64,000 bases of DNA from Yinghuangia seranimata (GTDB taxonomy: Bacteria; Actinomycetota; Actinomycetes; Streptomycetales; Streptomycetaceae). The position numbers and the translations under genes were made by a program. The stretch covers positions 108,833-172,832 of the forward strand of contig NZ_JASAOI010000042.1 in assembly GCF_029953285.1 (NCBI RefSeq), read 5' to 3'. Shown piece after piece: positions 40,549 through 47,637 of this stretch (positions within the stretch are counted from its first letter, which is position 1; each line of letters begins with the position of its first letter). The notes beneath the pieces were generated by a model. The model searched no databases. It was not told where the DNA came from and worked only from the letters and a program-made list of their open reading frames with translations.

Positions 40549-40963
40549 CGTTCCTGGGCTGGTTCGTTTTCGGTGGCCTGACGCCCCTCCCGCCTTTTGA
40601 TTTTCGCTTGGACGGCCCGCGCGTCAAGGCGCGGTGGGGTCTTCTTCGGACTGTTGGCCTGTCCCGGGGTTCAGGAGGCGCCTTGACCCGCGGGCCGTCC
40701 GCGCTGACTACCTTGGCGACTGGCGGGAGGGGCGCGGGGTGTGGTGGCTCTTGGGTTTTATTGCTCTGCCGGGCTGCGGTTTGCGTGTGGTGCGGCGGGC
40801 TTTGTTGCTCGGGTTCGTTGCGCTGCCGGGCTTCGTTCCAGCGTGGGGCCGCGCCTGCTGACTCGGGCGGGGGCACGGCCTCGACCCCCCATCACTTTGC
40901 CGTCACGTATGCGAATCACCAGAACTCCCTCATTCGGGGGTGTTCGCGTCACACTTGCGTCAC
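40549..40963 (-). repeat. Dispersed intergenic repeat, copy B (inverted)
   Basis: Read on the minus strand from 40963, it starts GTGACGCAAGTGTGACGCG, has the same core (GAATGAGGGAGTTCTGG, TGATTCGCATACGTGACG) as copies A and C, and ends with AAAACGAACCAGCCCAGG. As in copy A, the AAAACGAACC end faces the 3' end of the adjacent gene (DUF1214 gene, stop at 40530). Compared with A it has an extra segment near the AGTCAGCAGGCGCGG region and a longer hairpin loop. Confidence 0.9.
40610..40700. terminator. Long hairpin inside repeat copy B, downstream of the DUF1214 gene
   Basis: Bases 40610-40632 (GGACGGCCCGCG...) pair with 40678-40700 over 23 positions with one mismatch, loop 45 bases. Close to the loop the arms read GTCAAGGCGC and GCGCCTTGAC, whereas copy A has GTCAAGCCG with CGGCTTGA; each change on one arm is matched on the other. 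Confidence 0.65.
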
Positions 40964-40983
40964 CGCGTCTCGGCCCTCGCGCT

Positions 40984-41020
40984 GAGGCCCCGTCGGCTGA
41001 AGGGTGGCCGACGGGGCCTC
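40984..41020. terminator. Perfect 14-bp stem-loop downstream of repeat copy B
   Basis: GAGGCCCCGTCGGC (40984-40997) and GCCGACGGGGCCTC (41007-41020) are exact complements around a 9-base loop. It closes the rightward DUF1214 transcript before the dedA promoter region. Between it and 41330 I see no gene, only the palindrome at 41179. Confidence 0.8.
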
Positions 41021-41178
41021 CGCCCGCGGCGGGGTCCGAGGGGGCCGGTCGATGAGGCGGCGCCGCTCGTCGGCGAGCGTGTGTCCGCGTACGCACGCAG
41101 GCCGGTTCCGGCGCCGCCGCGGTCCACCCGGGCTCGGTTGCGGCGGGCGTGCGCGGCGACGGTGTCGCCAGGGTCGTG

Positions 41179-41192
41179 GCTACCCGGGTAGC
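41179..41192 (+). promoter_or_regulatory. GCTACCCGGGTAGC palindrome upstream of dedA-like gene (possible stress-sigma -10)
   Basis: The 14-bp perfect palindrome lies about 140 bp before the GTG at 41331. GGGTAG resembles the GGGTAC/T -10 element used by SigB-like stress sigma factors of Streptomyces. A nearly identical sequence precedes the PRC-barrel gene (42433-42446, facing the other way). No convincing -35 GTTT is placed correctly, so this is only a suggestion. Confidence 0.35.
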
Positions 41193-41330
41193 AGTCCCTC
41201 ATGCGGGGGTTTTCGGACAGGCGGCCGGTCCGGGTCGTGTGATCCTGCCGACGGCGGGGGTTTCCCTCCGCGGTCTCGGGCACACATTCCGGGAGGTGCG
41301 CCCGCCTGGTCGCCGGTGGAGGGAGGTCGC

Positions 41331-41966
41331 GTGGACGCGTGGTTCGACCCGGTGCTGTCCTTCGCGGACTCTCCGTGGGCGTACCTGATCGTCGCGTTGT
41401 TCGCGTTCGCAGACGCGATGCTGCCGATCGTGCCGAGCGAGACCGCGCTGATCACGTGCGGGGTCTTCGCGTCTGTCGGCGGTGTGGCCCCCAACCTGTT
41501 CCTGCTGATCGTCGCGGGCGCGGCGGGCGCCTGGGCCGGCGACAACCTGGTGTATCTGCTCGGTAAGCGGGCCGAGCCGTTCGCGACCCGGCATCTGCTG
41601 TCGGGGGACCGAGGTCGCCGGGCCCGCAAGCAGGCGGAGCGCTGGCTGGACGAACGCGGCGGGGTGATGATCTTCGTCGGCCGGTACATCCCAGCCGGGC
41701 GCACCGCGGTGTCGTTGACGGCCGGGGTGACGGACTATCCCGGCCACCGGTTCCGTGTTTTCACGGCGTTGGCGGGGCTGGCCTGGGCTACGTACGCGAC
41801 CATGCTCGGCTACTGGGGCGGCACCGCGTTCAAGGACAGCCCTGTGAAGGCTGTCCTTGCGGGTGTCATCACCGCCGCGGTGATCGGGCTGCTCGTCGAG
41901 GCGGTGCGTCGGGTGCTGGCCCGCCGGCGGCGGGCGCGCGGGGGAACCGCGTCGGACGAGGCATGA
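41331..41966 (+). CDS. DedA-family membrane protein
   Basis: 211 residues from GTG 41331 with GGGAGG just before. The DedA/SNARE-associated signatures are present: PIVPSETALITCGVFA in the first re-entrant segment, GDNLVYLLGKRAE, and MIFVGRYIPAGRTAVSLTAG (the F/YxRxxPxxR motif, with GRYIPAGR), followed by helices to LARRRRARG. DedA proteins are now seen as undecaprenyl-phosphate or phospholipid flippases of the cytoplasmic membrane (family knowledge). It stands alone, convergent with the PRC-barrel gene. Confidence 0.92.
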   Translation: MDAWFDPVLSFADSPWAYLIVALFAFADAMLPIVPSETALITCGVFASVGGVAPNLFLLIVAGAAGAWAGDNLVYLLGKRAEPFATRHLLSGDRGRRARKQAERWLDERGGVMIFVGRYIPAGRTAVSLTAGVTDYPGHRFRVFTALAGLAWATYATMLGYWGGTAFKDSPVKAVLAGVITAAVIGLLVEAVRRVLARRRRARGGTASDEA

Positions 41967-42011
41967 GTCTCTGTCCGCGCTGCCCCGCGCCCCCGCGCGC
42001 CCGTGCGGGTT

Positions 42012-42362
42012 CTACATGGCGCGGCGGCCGTAGTGCTCGCCGACCTGGCGGAGGTAGTCCGCGTTGCCGTAGTGCTTTTCCTTGTCGTACTCCGGCGCGC
42101 TTTCGATCTGGGACTTGCTCGCCTGGACGTACACGCGCTTGTCGCGCAGGTCGATGCTGGAGATGAGCCCGGCCGGCATCAGGACGTGCTTGCCGAAGAT
42201 CAGGATGCCGGTGTCGACGACGACGAACGTGCCGCCGGCGTGCTCGCTCTCCTTGTCGATCTTGCCGATGTGCCCGTCCAGGGCCTCCACCTTGAAGCCG
42301 GTCAGGTCCATGCCGGTCTGGTAGCCGGTCTCCGGCCGGTAGCCCCACAGGTCCTCGTTCAC
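42012..42362 (-). CDS. PRC-barrel domain protein
   Basis: 116 residues from GTG 42362. MDLTGFKVEALDGHIGKIDK, GTFVVVDTGILIFGKHVLMP and IDLRDKRVYVQASKSQIE make a PRC barrel, the fold shared by photosynthetic reaction-centre H subunits and RimM. In actinomycetes such small stand-alone proteins are abundant and stress- or development-related, without a proven biochemical role. The short C-terminal YLRQVGEHYGRRAM is typical. A possible stress-type promoter element is 71 bp upstream at 42433. Confidence 0.9.
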   Translation of the reverse strand: MNEDLWGYRPETGYQTGMDLTGFKVEALDGHIGKIDKESEHAGGTFVVVDTGILIFGKHVLMPAGLISSIDLRDKRVYVQASKSQIESAPEYDKEKHYGNADYLRQVGEHYGRRAM

Positions 42363-42432
42363 GGCGTGCCTTTCCGTCGCCTTGGGCGCGGGCGGCGCCC
42401 GCGCCGGGCCGCACCGTGCGGCCCGGTGGCGC

Positions 42433-42446
42433 GCTACCCGGGTACC
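42433..42446 (-). promoter_or_regulatory. GGTACCCGGGTAGC element upstream of PRC-barrel gene
   Basis: On the minus strand this reads GGTACCCGGGTAGC, sharing twelve bases with the palindrome upstream of the dedA-like gene. The two genes are convergent, 1.25 kb apart between elements, so a shared regulator or stress sigma factor is possible. Evidence is limited to the similarity. Confidence 0.35.
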
Positions 42447-42526
42447 GGGCCCGCATGCGGAGTGCGGCTGGTATGGCCGGAAATCACCGTCATGTCGGGC
42501 TGTTCGCCGTTATGTTCGGCTGCGGG

Positions 42527-43825
42527 TCAGCCCTGTTCCTGCGCCCAGGCCGTGTAGCGCGCGAACACCTGTTCCCTGGCCGTCTCGACGGCCGTCGCCA
42601 CCGCGCCCAGGAGCACCGCGTCGCCGCCGAGGCTGCTGACCGTGACGTGCGGGCGCAGCGGGGTCAGGGTGTGCAGTTCGGCGGTCATCGGCTCGAGCAG
42701 CAGGTCCGCGTTGGCGCCGATGCCGCCGCCCAGGACGACGAGTTCGGGGTCGATGACGGCGCTGACGGCGGCGACGACGTGGGCCAGGCGGGCGGCCTCC
42801 TGCTGTACGGCGTCGGCGGCCGGGCCCGGTCCTAGGCGCGCTGCGTCGAACACGTCCTTGGCCGTCGGGTTGCCCGGCATGCCTCGGGCGACGGCGGCGC
42901 GGACGACGGCGTCGGCGGAAACGGCGTCCTCGAGCATGCCTCGGCGCGGGGCGGTGGCCGCGGTCGGGGCCGCGGGCCTGGCCGCCGGGTCGTCGGTGGC
43001 CCTCGGGGAGAGCGGCAGGTAGCCGATCTCGCCGGCCGCGCCGTGTGCTCCCTGGAAGACCCGCCCGTCGGCGACGACGCCCATGCCGAGGCCGGTGCCG
43101 ACGGTGACGTAGACGAACAGGGGTGATCCGGCGCCCGCGCCGCTGTGGTACTCGCCGAGTGCGGCGAGGTTGGCGTCGTTGACGACGTCGACCGTGGACT
43201 CGAGGGCCTCCTGCATGCGGGCGCGCAGGCCCGGACGGCCCCAGCCGCCCGGCAGGTTGACGGCGTACTCGATGCGGTCCGAGCGCGGGTCGTACACGCC
43301 CGGGCAGCCCATGACCGAGTGCACGACGGCGGACGGGCCCAGGCCCACGCTCGCCAGGATGTCGTGTGCCTGGGTCGCGGCCGCGTGCAGCATGATGCCC
43401 GCGCTGCGGGCCTTGTTGGGCCGGTCCTCGCGGGCCACGACGCGGCCGGCCAGGTCGGCGACGGCTACGCGGATCCACGAGCGGCCTACGTCGATGCCGA
43501 CCACGTGCCCCGCGCCCGGGTCCGGCTCGTAGAGGACGGCGGACCGGCCGCGGGCGGGCGTGTCGAGGCCGACCGGGCGGACCAGGCCCGCGCGTTCGAG
43601 GTTGTCGAGGGCCGTGGACACGGTGGGCTTGGACAGCCCCGTGTCGCGGGCGAGTTGGGCGCGGGAGACGGGTCCGCCGGTCCATACGCGGTCGAGCAGG
43701 ACGCGCTCGTTGATGTTGCGCAGTACGCCGCGGTTCCATCCGCCGCTTCCGCCCACCCCGGGGCCGCCCGCCGCCGGGCCCGGCGTGTCCGGGTCGGATC
43801 CCGCGGTGAACTGCCCTGTGGTCAT
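42527..43825 (-). CDS. ROK-family transcriptional repressor
   Basis: 432 residues from ATG 43825. A Gly/Pro-rich tail is followed by a winged helix (VSRAQLARDTGLSKPTVST, ALDNLERAGLV) and the ROK sugar-binding half: GIDVGRSWIRVAVAD, DVVNDANLAALGEY, GTGLGMGVVADGRVF, HGAAGEIGYLPLS. The usual zinc-binding CxCGxxGCxE is missing, replaced by a Pro/Ala-rich loop. NagC/XylR-like ROK repressors release DNA on binding a sugar (phosphate). It is divergent from a permease-kinase-isomerase operon, and a perfect 10+10 bp palindrome lies between, so it most likely represses that operon and itself. Confidence 0.92.
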   Translation of the reverse strand: MTTGQFTAGSDPDTPGPAAGGPGVGGSGGWNRGVLRNINERVLLDRVWTGGPVSRAQLARDTGLSKPTVSTALDNLERAGLVRPVGLDTPARGRSAVLYEPDPGAGHVVGIDVGRSWIRVAVADLAGRVVAREDRPNKARSAGIMLHAAATQAHDILASVGLGPSAVVHSVMGCPGVYDPRSDRIEYAVNLPGGWGRPGLRARMQEALESTVDVVNDANLAALGEYHSGAGAGSPLFVYVTVGTGLGMGVVADGRVFQGAHGAAGEIGYLPLSPRATDDPAARPAAPTAATAPRRGMLEDAVSADAVVRAAVARGMPGNPTAKDVFDAARLGPGPAADAVQQEAARLAHVVAAVSAVIDPELVVLGGGIGANADLLLEPMTAELHTLTPLRPHVTVSSLGGDAVLLGAVATAVETAREQVFARYTAWAQEQG

Positions 43826-43924
43826 CGGTGCCTCCGGCCGAGCGGTTGTGTCGCCAGGTCGTCACTGTACGGCGCGTCGGGGGGCGGGTTTTGCCGAGCC
43901 CGTGTCCCGCGACCCCTTGACGGG

Positions 43925-43952
43925 TTTAGTAAAGGTATTTAACTTTACTAAA
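43925..43952. promoter_or_regulatory. Perfect 10+10 bp operator for the ROK repressor
   Basis: TTTAGTAAAG (43925-43934) and CTTTACTAAA (43943-43952) are exact complements around an 8-base AT-rich spacer. This is a strikingly AT-rich island in the intergenic region of the repressor and the permease operon (55 bp before GTG 44008). Shape and composition resemble NagC/Mlc/ROK operators. Confidence 0.85.
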
Positions 43953-44007
43953 GCTTCAGGCGCGCTGTGCTCGTCCCCCACTCCCCCCTTTCGTTCGGAG
44001 GTGCACC

Positions 44008-45492
44008 GTGAGCGCTGGTCCAAGACCGGACGCGGCCGGCGGACTCAACCGCCGGATCGGCCTGTTCCAGGCGACCGCGATCAACATGAGCCAGATGTGC
44101 GGCATCGGGCCGTTCGTCACCATCCCGATCATGGTCGGGACGTTCGGCGGCCCCCAGGCCATCCTCGGTTTCCTGGCCGGCGCCGTCCTCGCGCTGGCCG
44201 ACGGCCTGGTGTGGGCCGAACTCGGCGCCGCCATGCCCGGCGCCGGCGGCACGTACGTGTACCTGCGCGAGGCGTTCCAGTACCGCACCGGACGCCTGAT
44301 GCCGTTCCTGTTCGTCTGGACGGCCATGCTGTTCATCCCGCTGATCATGTCGACCGGCGTGCTGGGCCTCGTCCAGTACCTCGAGTACCTCTGGCCGTCC
44401 ATGACCGAGACGCAGGGCGACGTCGTCGGCGTCGGCGTGGTGGTGCTGGTGATCGCGCTCCTGTGGCGCCGGATCGAGTCGATCGGCCTGCTGACGAGCG
44501 TCATGTGGGTCGTCATGGTCGTCAGCGTCACCGCCGTGATCATTGCGTCGTACACGAACTTCGACGCGGACCTCGCCTTCACCTACCCGCGCGGTGCCTT
44601 CGACGTCGGTACGTCGACGTTCTGGCTGGCCTTCATCGGCGGCCTGAACATCGGCATCTACGACTACCTCGGCTACAACACGACCGCCTACATCGGGTCC
44701 GAGATCAAGCAGCCGGGCCGCATCCTGCCGCGCGCCACCGTGTACTCGATCGTCGCGATCGCGGCGATCTACCTGGTGATGCAGATCGGCGTGCTCGGGG
44801 TGACCGACACGGACACGATCACCGGCTCGTCGTCGATCGGGTCGCTGGTCCTGGAGAAGGCCTGGGGCACCGGCGCCGCCAAGACCATCACCGTGCTGAT
44901 CCTGATCACGGCGTTCGCGTCGGTGTTCACAGGCCTGCTCGGCGGCTCGCGGGTGCCGTACGACGCTGCGCGCGACAAGGTGTTCTTCACGGCGTTCGGC
45001 CGACTGCACCCCAAGCACAAGTTCCCGACGCTGGGCCTGCTGGCGATGGGCGTCGTCACCGCCGCCGGGTTCCTGATCGGCCACCACACCGACTTCAACA
45101 CGATCATCGTGCTGCTGACCGCGGTCATGGTCATCGTGCAGGCGGTCGCCCAGATCGCGGCGCTGGTCGTGCTTCGGCGCCGGCAGCCGGACCTGAAACG
45201 GCCGTACCGGATGTGGCTGTACCCCGTGCCGGCGCTGGTCGCGCTCGCCGGGTGGGTCGCGATCTTCTGCTACGCCGACAAGAACTCGCCCGGACGGCAT
45301 CCCATCGAGTGGTCGCTGGTGTGGGTCGCCGCCGGCTGCGTCGCGTTCCTCGTGTGGGCGAAGGTGGAGCGGACCTGGCCGTTCGGCGGCAAGGACATCG
45401 TCGAGCAGTATCGCGGGGCGGCGACGCTTGACAGCGTTGACGGGGTCGACGGGGTCGCGGCGGCGGGCACGACGAGCGCGGAGGTTGTGTGA
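44008..45492 (+). CDS. APC-superfamily permease
   Basis: 494 residues from GTG 44008 with GGAGG eight bases before. Twelve hydrophobic segments; the first contains the APC substrate-binding unwound stretch CGIGPFVTIPIMV, and the sixth region IYDYLGYNTTAYIGSEIKQP is a clear APC motif. The C-terminal tail is a soluble, Asp/Gly/Val-repetitive stretch (SVDGVDGVAAAG). Members carry amino acids or related amines. In this operon, with a ROK kinase and an SIS isomerase/deaminase, an amino-sugar-related or glycated-amine substrate is plausible but inferred. It is coupled to the kinase gene by a 4-bp overlap. Confidence 0.9.
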   Translation: MSAGPRPDAAGGLNRRIGLFQATAINMSQMCGIGPFVTIPIMVGTFGGPQAILGFLAGAVLALADGLVWAELGAAMPGAGGTYVYLREAFQYRTGRLMPFLFVWTAMLFIPLIMSTGVLGLVQYLEYLWPSMTETQGDVVGVGVVVLVIALLWRRIESIGLLTSVMWVVMVVSVTAVIIASYTNFDADLAFTYPRGAFDVGTSTFWLAFIGGLNIGIYDYLGYNTTAYIGSEIKQPGRILPRATVYSIVAIAAIYLVMQIGVLGVTDTDTITGSSSIGSLVLEKAWGTGAAKTITVLILITAFASVFTGLLGGSRVPYDAARDKVFFTAFGRLHPKHKFPTLGLLAMGVVTAAGFLIGHHTDFNTIIVLLTAVMVIVQAVAQIAALVVLRRRQPDLKRPYRMWLYPVPALVALAGWVAIFCYADKNSPGRHPIEWSLVWVAAGCVAFLVWAKVERTWPFGGKDIVEQYRGAATLDSVDGVDGVAAAGTTSAEVV

Positions 45493-46490
45493 GCACGGCG
45501 CACGTCGCCGACGGCCGAGCGCCGGAGCGGGCCGCGGTCCGCTCCGGCGCGGGGTCGCCGGAGAAGCAACAAGATCCTTTTGGTGACGGCGACTTCGTGT
45601 GCGGGATCGACTTCGGCGGCACGAAGACCGCGGTTGCCGTCGCCCGCGCGGACGGCGAGATTCTGGCCGCCACCCGGCTTCCTACCTCGGCCGAGGCCGG
45701 CGCCGAGCAAGCCGTACACCGGGCCCTTGCGGCCGCCCGCGAGCTGATCGCGGAGACGGAATCCCGCACCGGAGGCCGGCTCGTGGGCGCCGCCGCGGTC
45801 AGCCCCGGCATCGTCCTGCCCGACCGTGTACTGCTCGCCCCCAACGTGCCCGGCTGGGGCGAACTCGCCCTCCCAGCACTGCTGCACGACGGACTGGGCC
45901 TCGACCCGGCGCGGATCGGCGTCGGCACCGACGCCAAGGCCGCCGCCGAGGCCGAGGCCCGGTGGGGCGCCCTCCGCGACGCCGATCCGGGGATCCTGCT
46001 CAGCCTCGGCACCGGCATCGCGGCCGCGCTGGTGATCGGCGGCCGCGTCCTCGGCGGCGCGCACGGCGCGGCCGGGGAAATCGGCTACAACCTGCGTTCG
46101 CGTGGAGACGTCGGCTATACGGCGGGGCGGGCACCGCTGGAGGAGCACGCCTCGGGCATCGCCCTGGTCCGCCGGGCAACGCAACTGCTCGGGCGTGCGC
46201 CCGAGTCCGGCGACGCCTTTGGCGATCCCGACCCGCGCACGGCGGAGCTTGTCGATGAGGTTCTGGATGAGATCGCCGTGCATGTGGCCAACCTCGCGCT
46301 GGCTGTGGATCCGCAACGGATCGCGGTGACAGGCGGCTTGATGCGCTCGGCCGACCGGGTTCTGCCGGCGCTTCGCCGGAGGCTGGACGAAGCGGTGCCG
46401 TTTCCGCCGGAGTTGGTCGCCGCCGCGTACCCGCAAGATGCGGCGCTGCGGGGAGCGCTTGCCCTCGCGGTGGAGACGGCTGGGAGTTGA
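45489..46490 (+). CDS. ROK-family sugar kinase lacking the zinc motif
   Basis: 333 residues from GTG 45489, overlapping the permease stop. An unstructured N-terminal stretch of about 35 residues precedes the phosphate-binding CGIDFGGTKTAVAVARAD. The catalytic Asp lies in VGTDAKAAAEAEARWG, and GTGIAAALVIGGRVL and HGAAGEIGYNL complete the ROK core. The CxCGxxGCxE zinc site normally following is replaced by RSRGDVGYTAGRAPLEEH, with no Cys. The kinase should phosphorylate an imported sugar or amino sugar using ATP. Substrate identity (glucose, GlcNAc, ManNAc or other) cannot be read. Confidence 0.88.
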   Translation: MSTAHVADGRAPERAAVRSGAGSPEKQQDPFGDGDFVCGIDFGGTKTAVAVARADGEILAATRLPTSAEAGAEQAVHRALAAARELIAETESRTGGRLVGAAAVSPGIVLPDRVLLAPNVPGWGELALPALLHDGLGLDPARIGVGTDAKAAAEAEARWGALRDADPGILLSLGTGIAAALVIGGRVLGGAHGAAGEIGYNLRSRGDVGYTAGRAPLEEHASGIALVRRATQLLGRAPESGDAFGDPDPRTAELVDEVLDEIAVHVANLALAVDPQRIAVTGGLMRSADRVLPALRRRLDEAVPFPPELVAAAYPQDAALRGALALAVETAGS

Positions 46491-46568
46491 AGTGGGCGCG
46501 CGGGCGCGGGCGCTGGCGCGCCGCGCCGCCGCATTACCGCGCATACGTTCTTGTAAGGAGTGATCCGC

Positions 46569-47591
46569 ATGACCGCAGGCTCCCCCGGTTCGCTGATGGC
46601 CGCGGAGATGGCTGAACAACCTGATGTGCTGGCGCGTCTGCTCGTCCGGCTCCCCGAACTCGGTGAGCGGATGCACACGTTGCGGCCGGAACCGTTGGCG
46701 GGGACCGTGCTGGTTGCGCGCGGTTCGTCCGACAACGCTGCGGCGTTCGGGCGCTACCTGATCGAGGCGGCGTCCGGGCGGCCCACCGGTCTCGGTTCGC
46801 CCAGCATCACCACCCGCTACCACGCCGAAGTCGACTACACCGGTTACCTGTTCGTGGCCTTGAGCCAGTCCGGTCGGACGCCGGAGATCGTCACGGCGGC
46901 GGCCTCGGCCCGCGAGCGCGGTGCTCGTGTCGTCGCGGTGACCAACGACGCCACGGGCCCGCTCGCCTCGGTCGCCGACCTGACGGTCGCGACCGATGCG
47001 GGGCCTGAACTCGCCGTCCCCGCGACCAAGACCGTGACCGCGCAGTTCCTCGCCCTCGCGGGTCTGGCGGCGGGACTCGGTTCGCTGCCGCCGGCGCTCT
47101 GGGCCCCGGCGCCCGAACTGCCGGACGTCGTACGCCTGCTCCTCGCCGACCCGCATCGCGGTGAGGACCTGGCGGCGGCCTGGGCGCACCACGACCGCCT
47201 CGTGGTCGCAGGGCGTGGCCTCGGCGGGGCGGTCGCGATGGAGGGGGCGTTGAAGATCCGTGAGACGTCGGGCCTGTTCGCGGAGGGCATCTCCGTGGCC
47301 GATCTGCTGCACGGTCCGATCGCCGCGCTCGACCACGACGTCCCGGTCCTGCTCGTCGACCTCGGCGGCCCGACCTCGCCCGACGTGGCCGAGCTCCGCC
47401 GGAGGCTGGCTTCGGACGGAATCCCGTACGCCGATCTGGCACTGCCCCATGAGGCCGGCGAACTCCCGGAAGCGGCACGGGCCGTCGCCGCCACCGTGCG
47501 CTTGCAGCAACTGGCCCGGGCCTTCGCCCTGCGGCGCGGGTGGGACCCCGATCGGCCGCGGGCGTTGTCGAAGGTGACGGCGACGTATTGA
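46569..47591 (+). CDS. SIS-domain sugar isomerase/deaminase (GlmS isomerase-like)
   Basis: 340 residues from ATG 46569 (AAGGAG at about 46555-46560; the GTG at 46560 is too close to it). Two SIS domains: VLVARGSSDNAAAFGRYLIE, FVALSQSGRTPEIVTAAASA (Ser/Thr phosphosugar-binding) and AVPATKTVTAQFLALAG in the first; VVAGRGLGGAVAMEGALKIRE and LLHGPIAALDHDVP in the second. The opening SLMAAEMAEQPDVLARLL matches glutamine-independent GlmS-like deaminases such as AgaS or FrlB types. It would convert the phosphorylated amino sugar to a glycolytic intermediate. It follows the kinase gene by 78 bp on the same strand. Confidence 0.9.
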   Translation: MTAGSPGSLMAAEMAEQPDVLARLLVRLPELGERMHTLRPEPLAGTVLVARGSSDNAAAFGRYLIEAASGRPTGLGSPSITTRYHAEVDYTGYLFVALSQSGRTPEIVTAAASARERGARVVAVTNDATGPLASVADLTVATDAGPELAVPATKTVTAQFLALAGLAAGLGSLPPALWAPAPELPDVVRLLLADPHRGEDLAAAWAHHDRLVVAGRGLGGAVAMEGALKIRETSGLFAEGISVADLLHGPIAALDHDVPVLLVDLGGPTSPDVAELRRRLASDGIPYADLALPHEAGELPEAARAVAATVRLQQLARAFALRRGWDPDRPRALSKVTATY

Positions 47592-47637
47592 GGCTTGGGT
47601 CGCCGTCCTCGGGGGCCGCTCGGGTGGCGGCGGCCCG

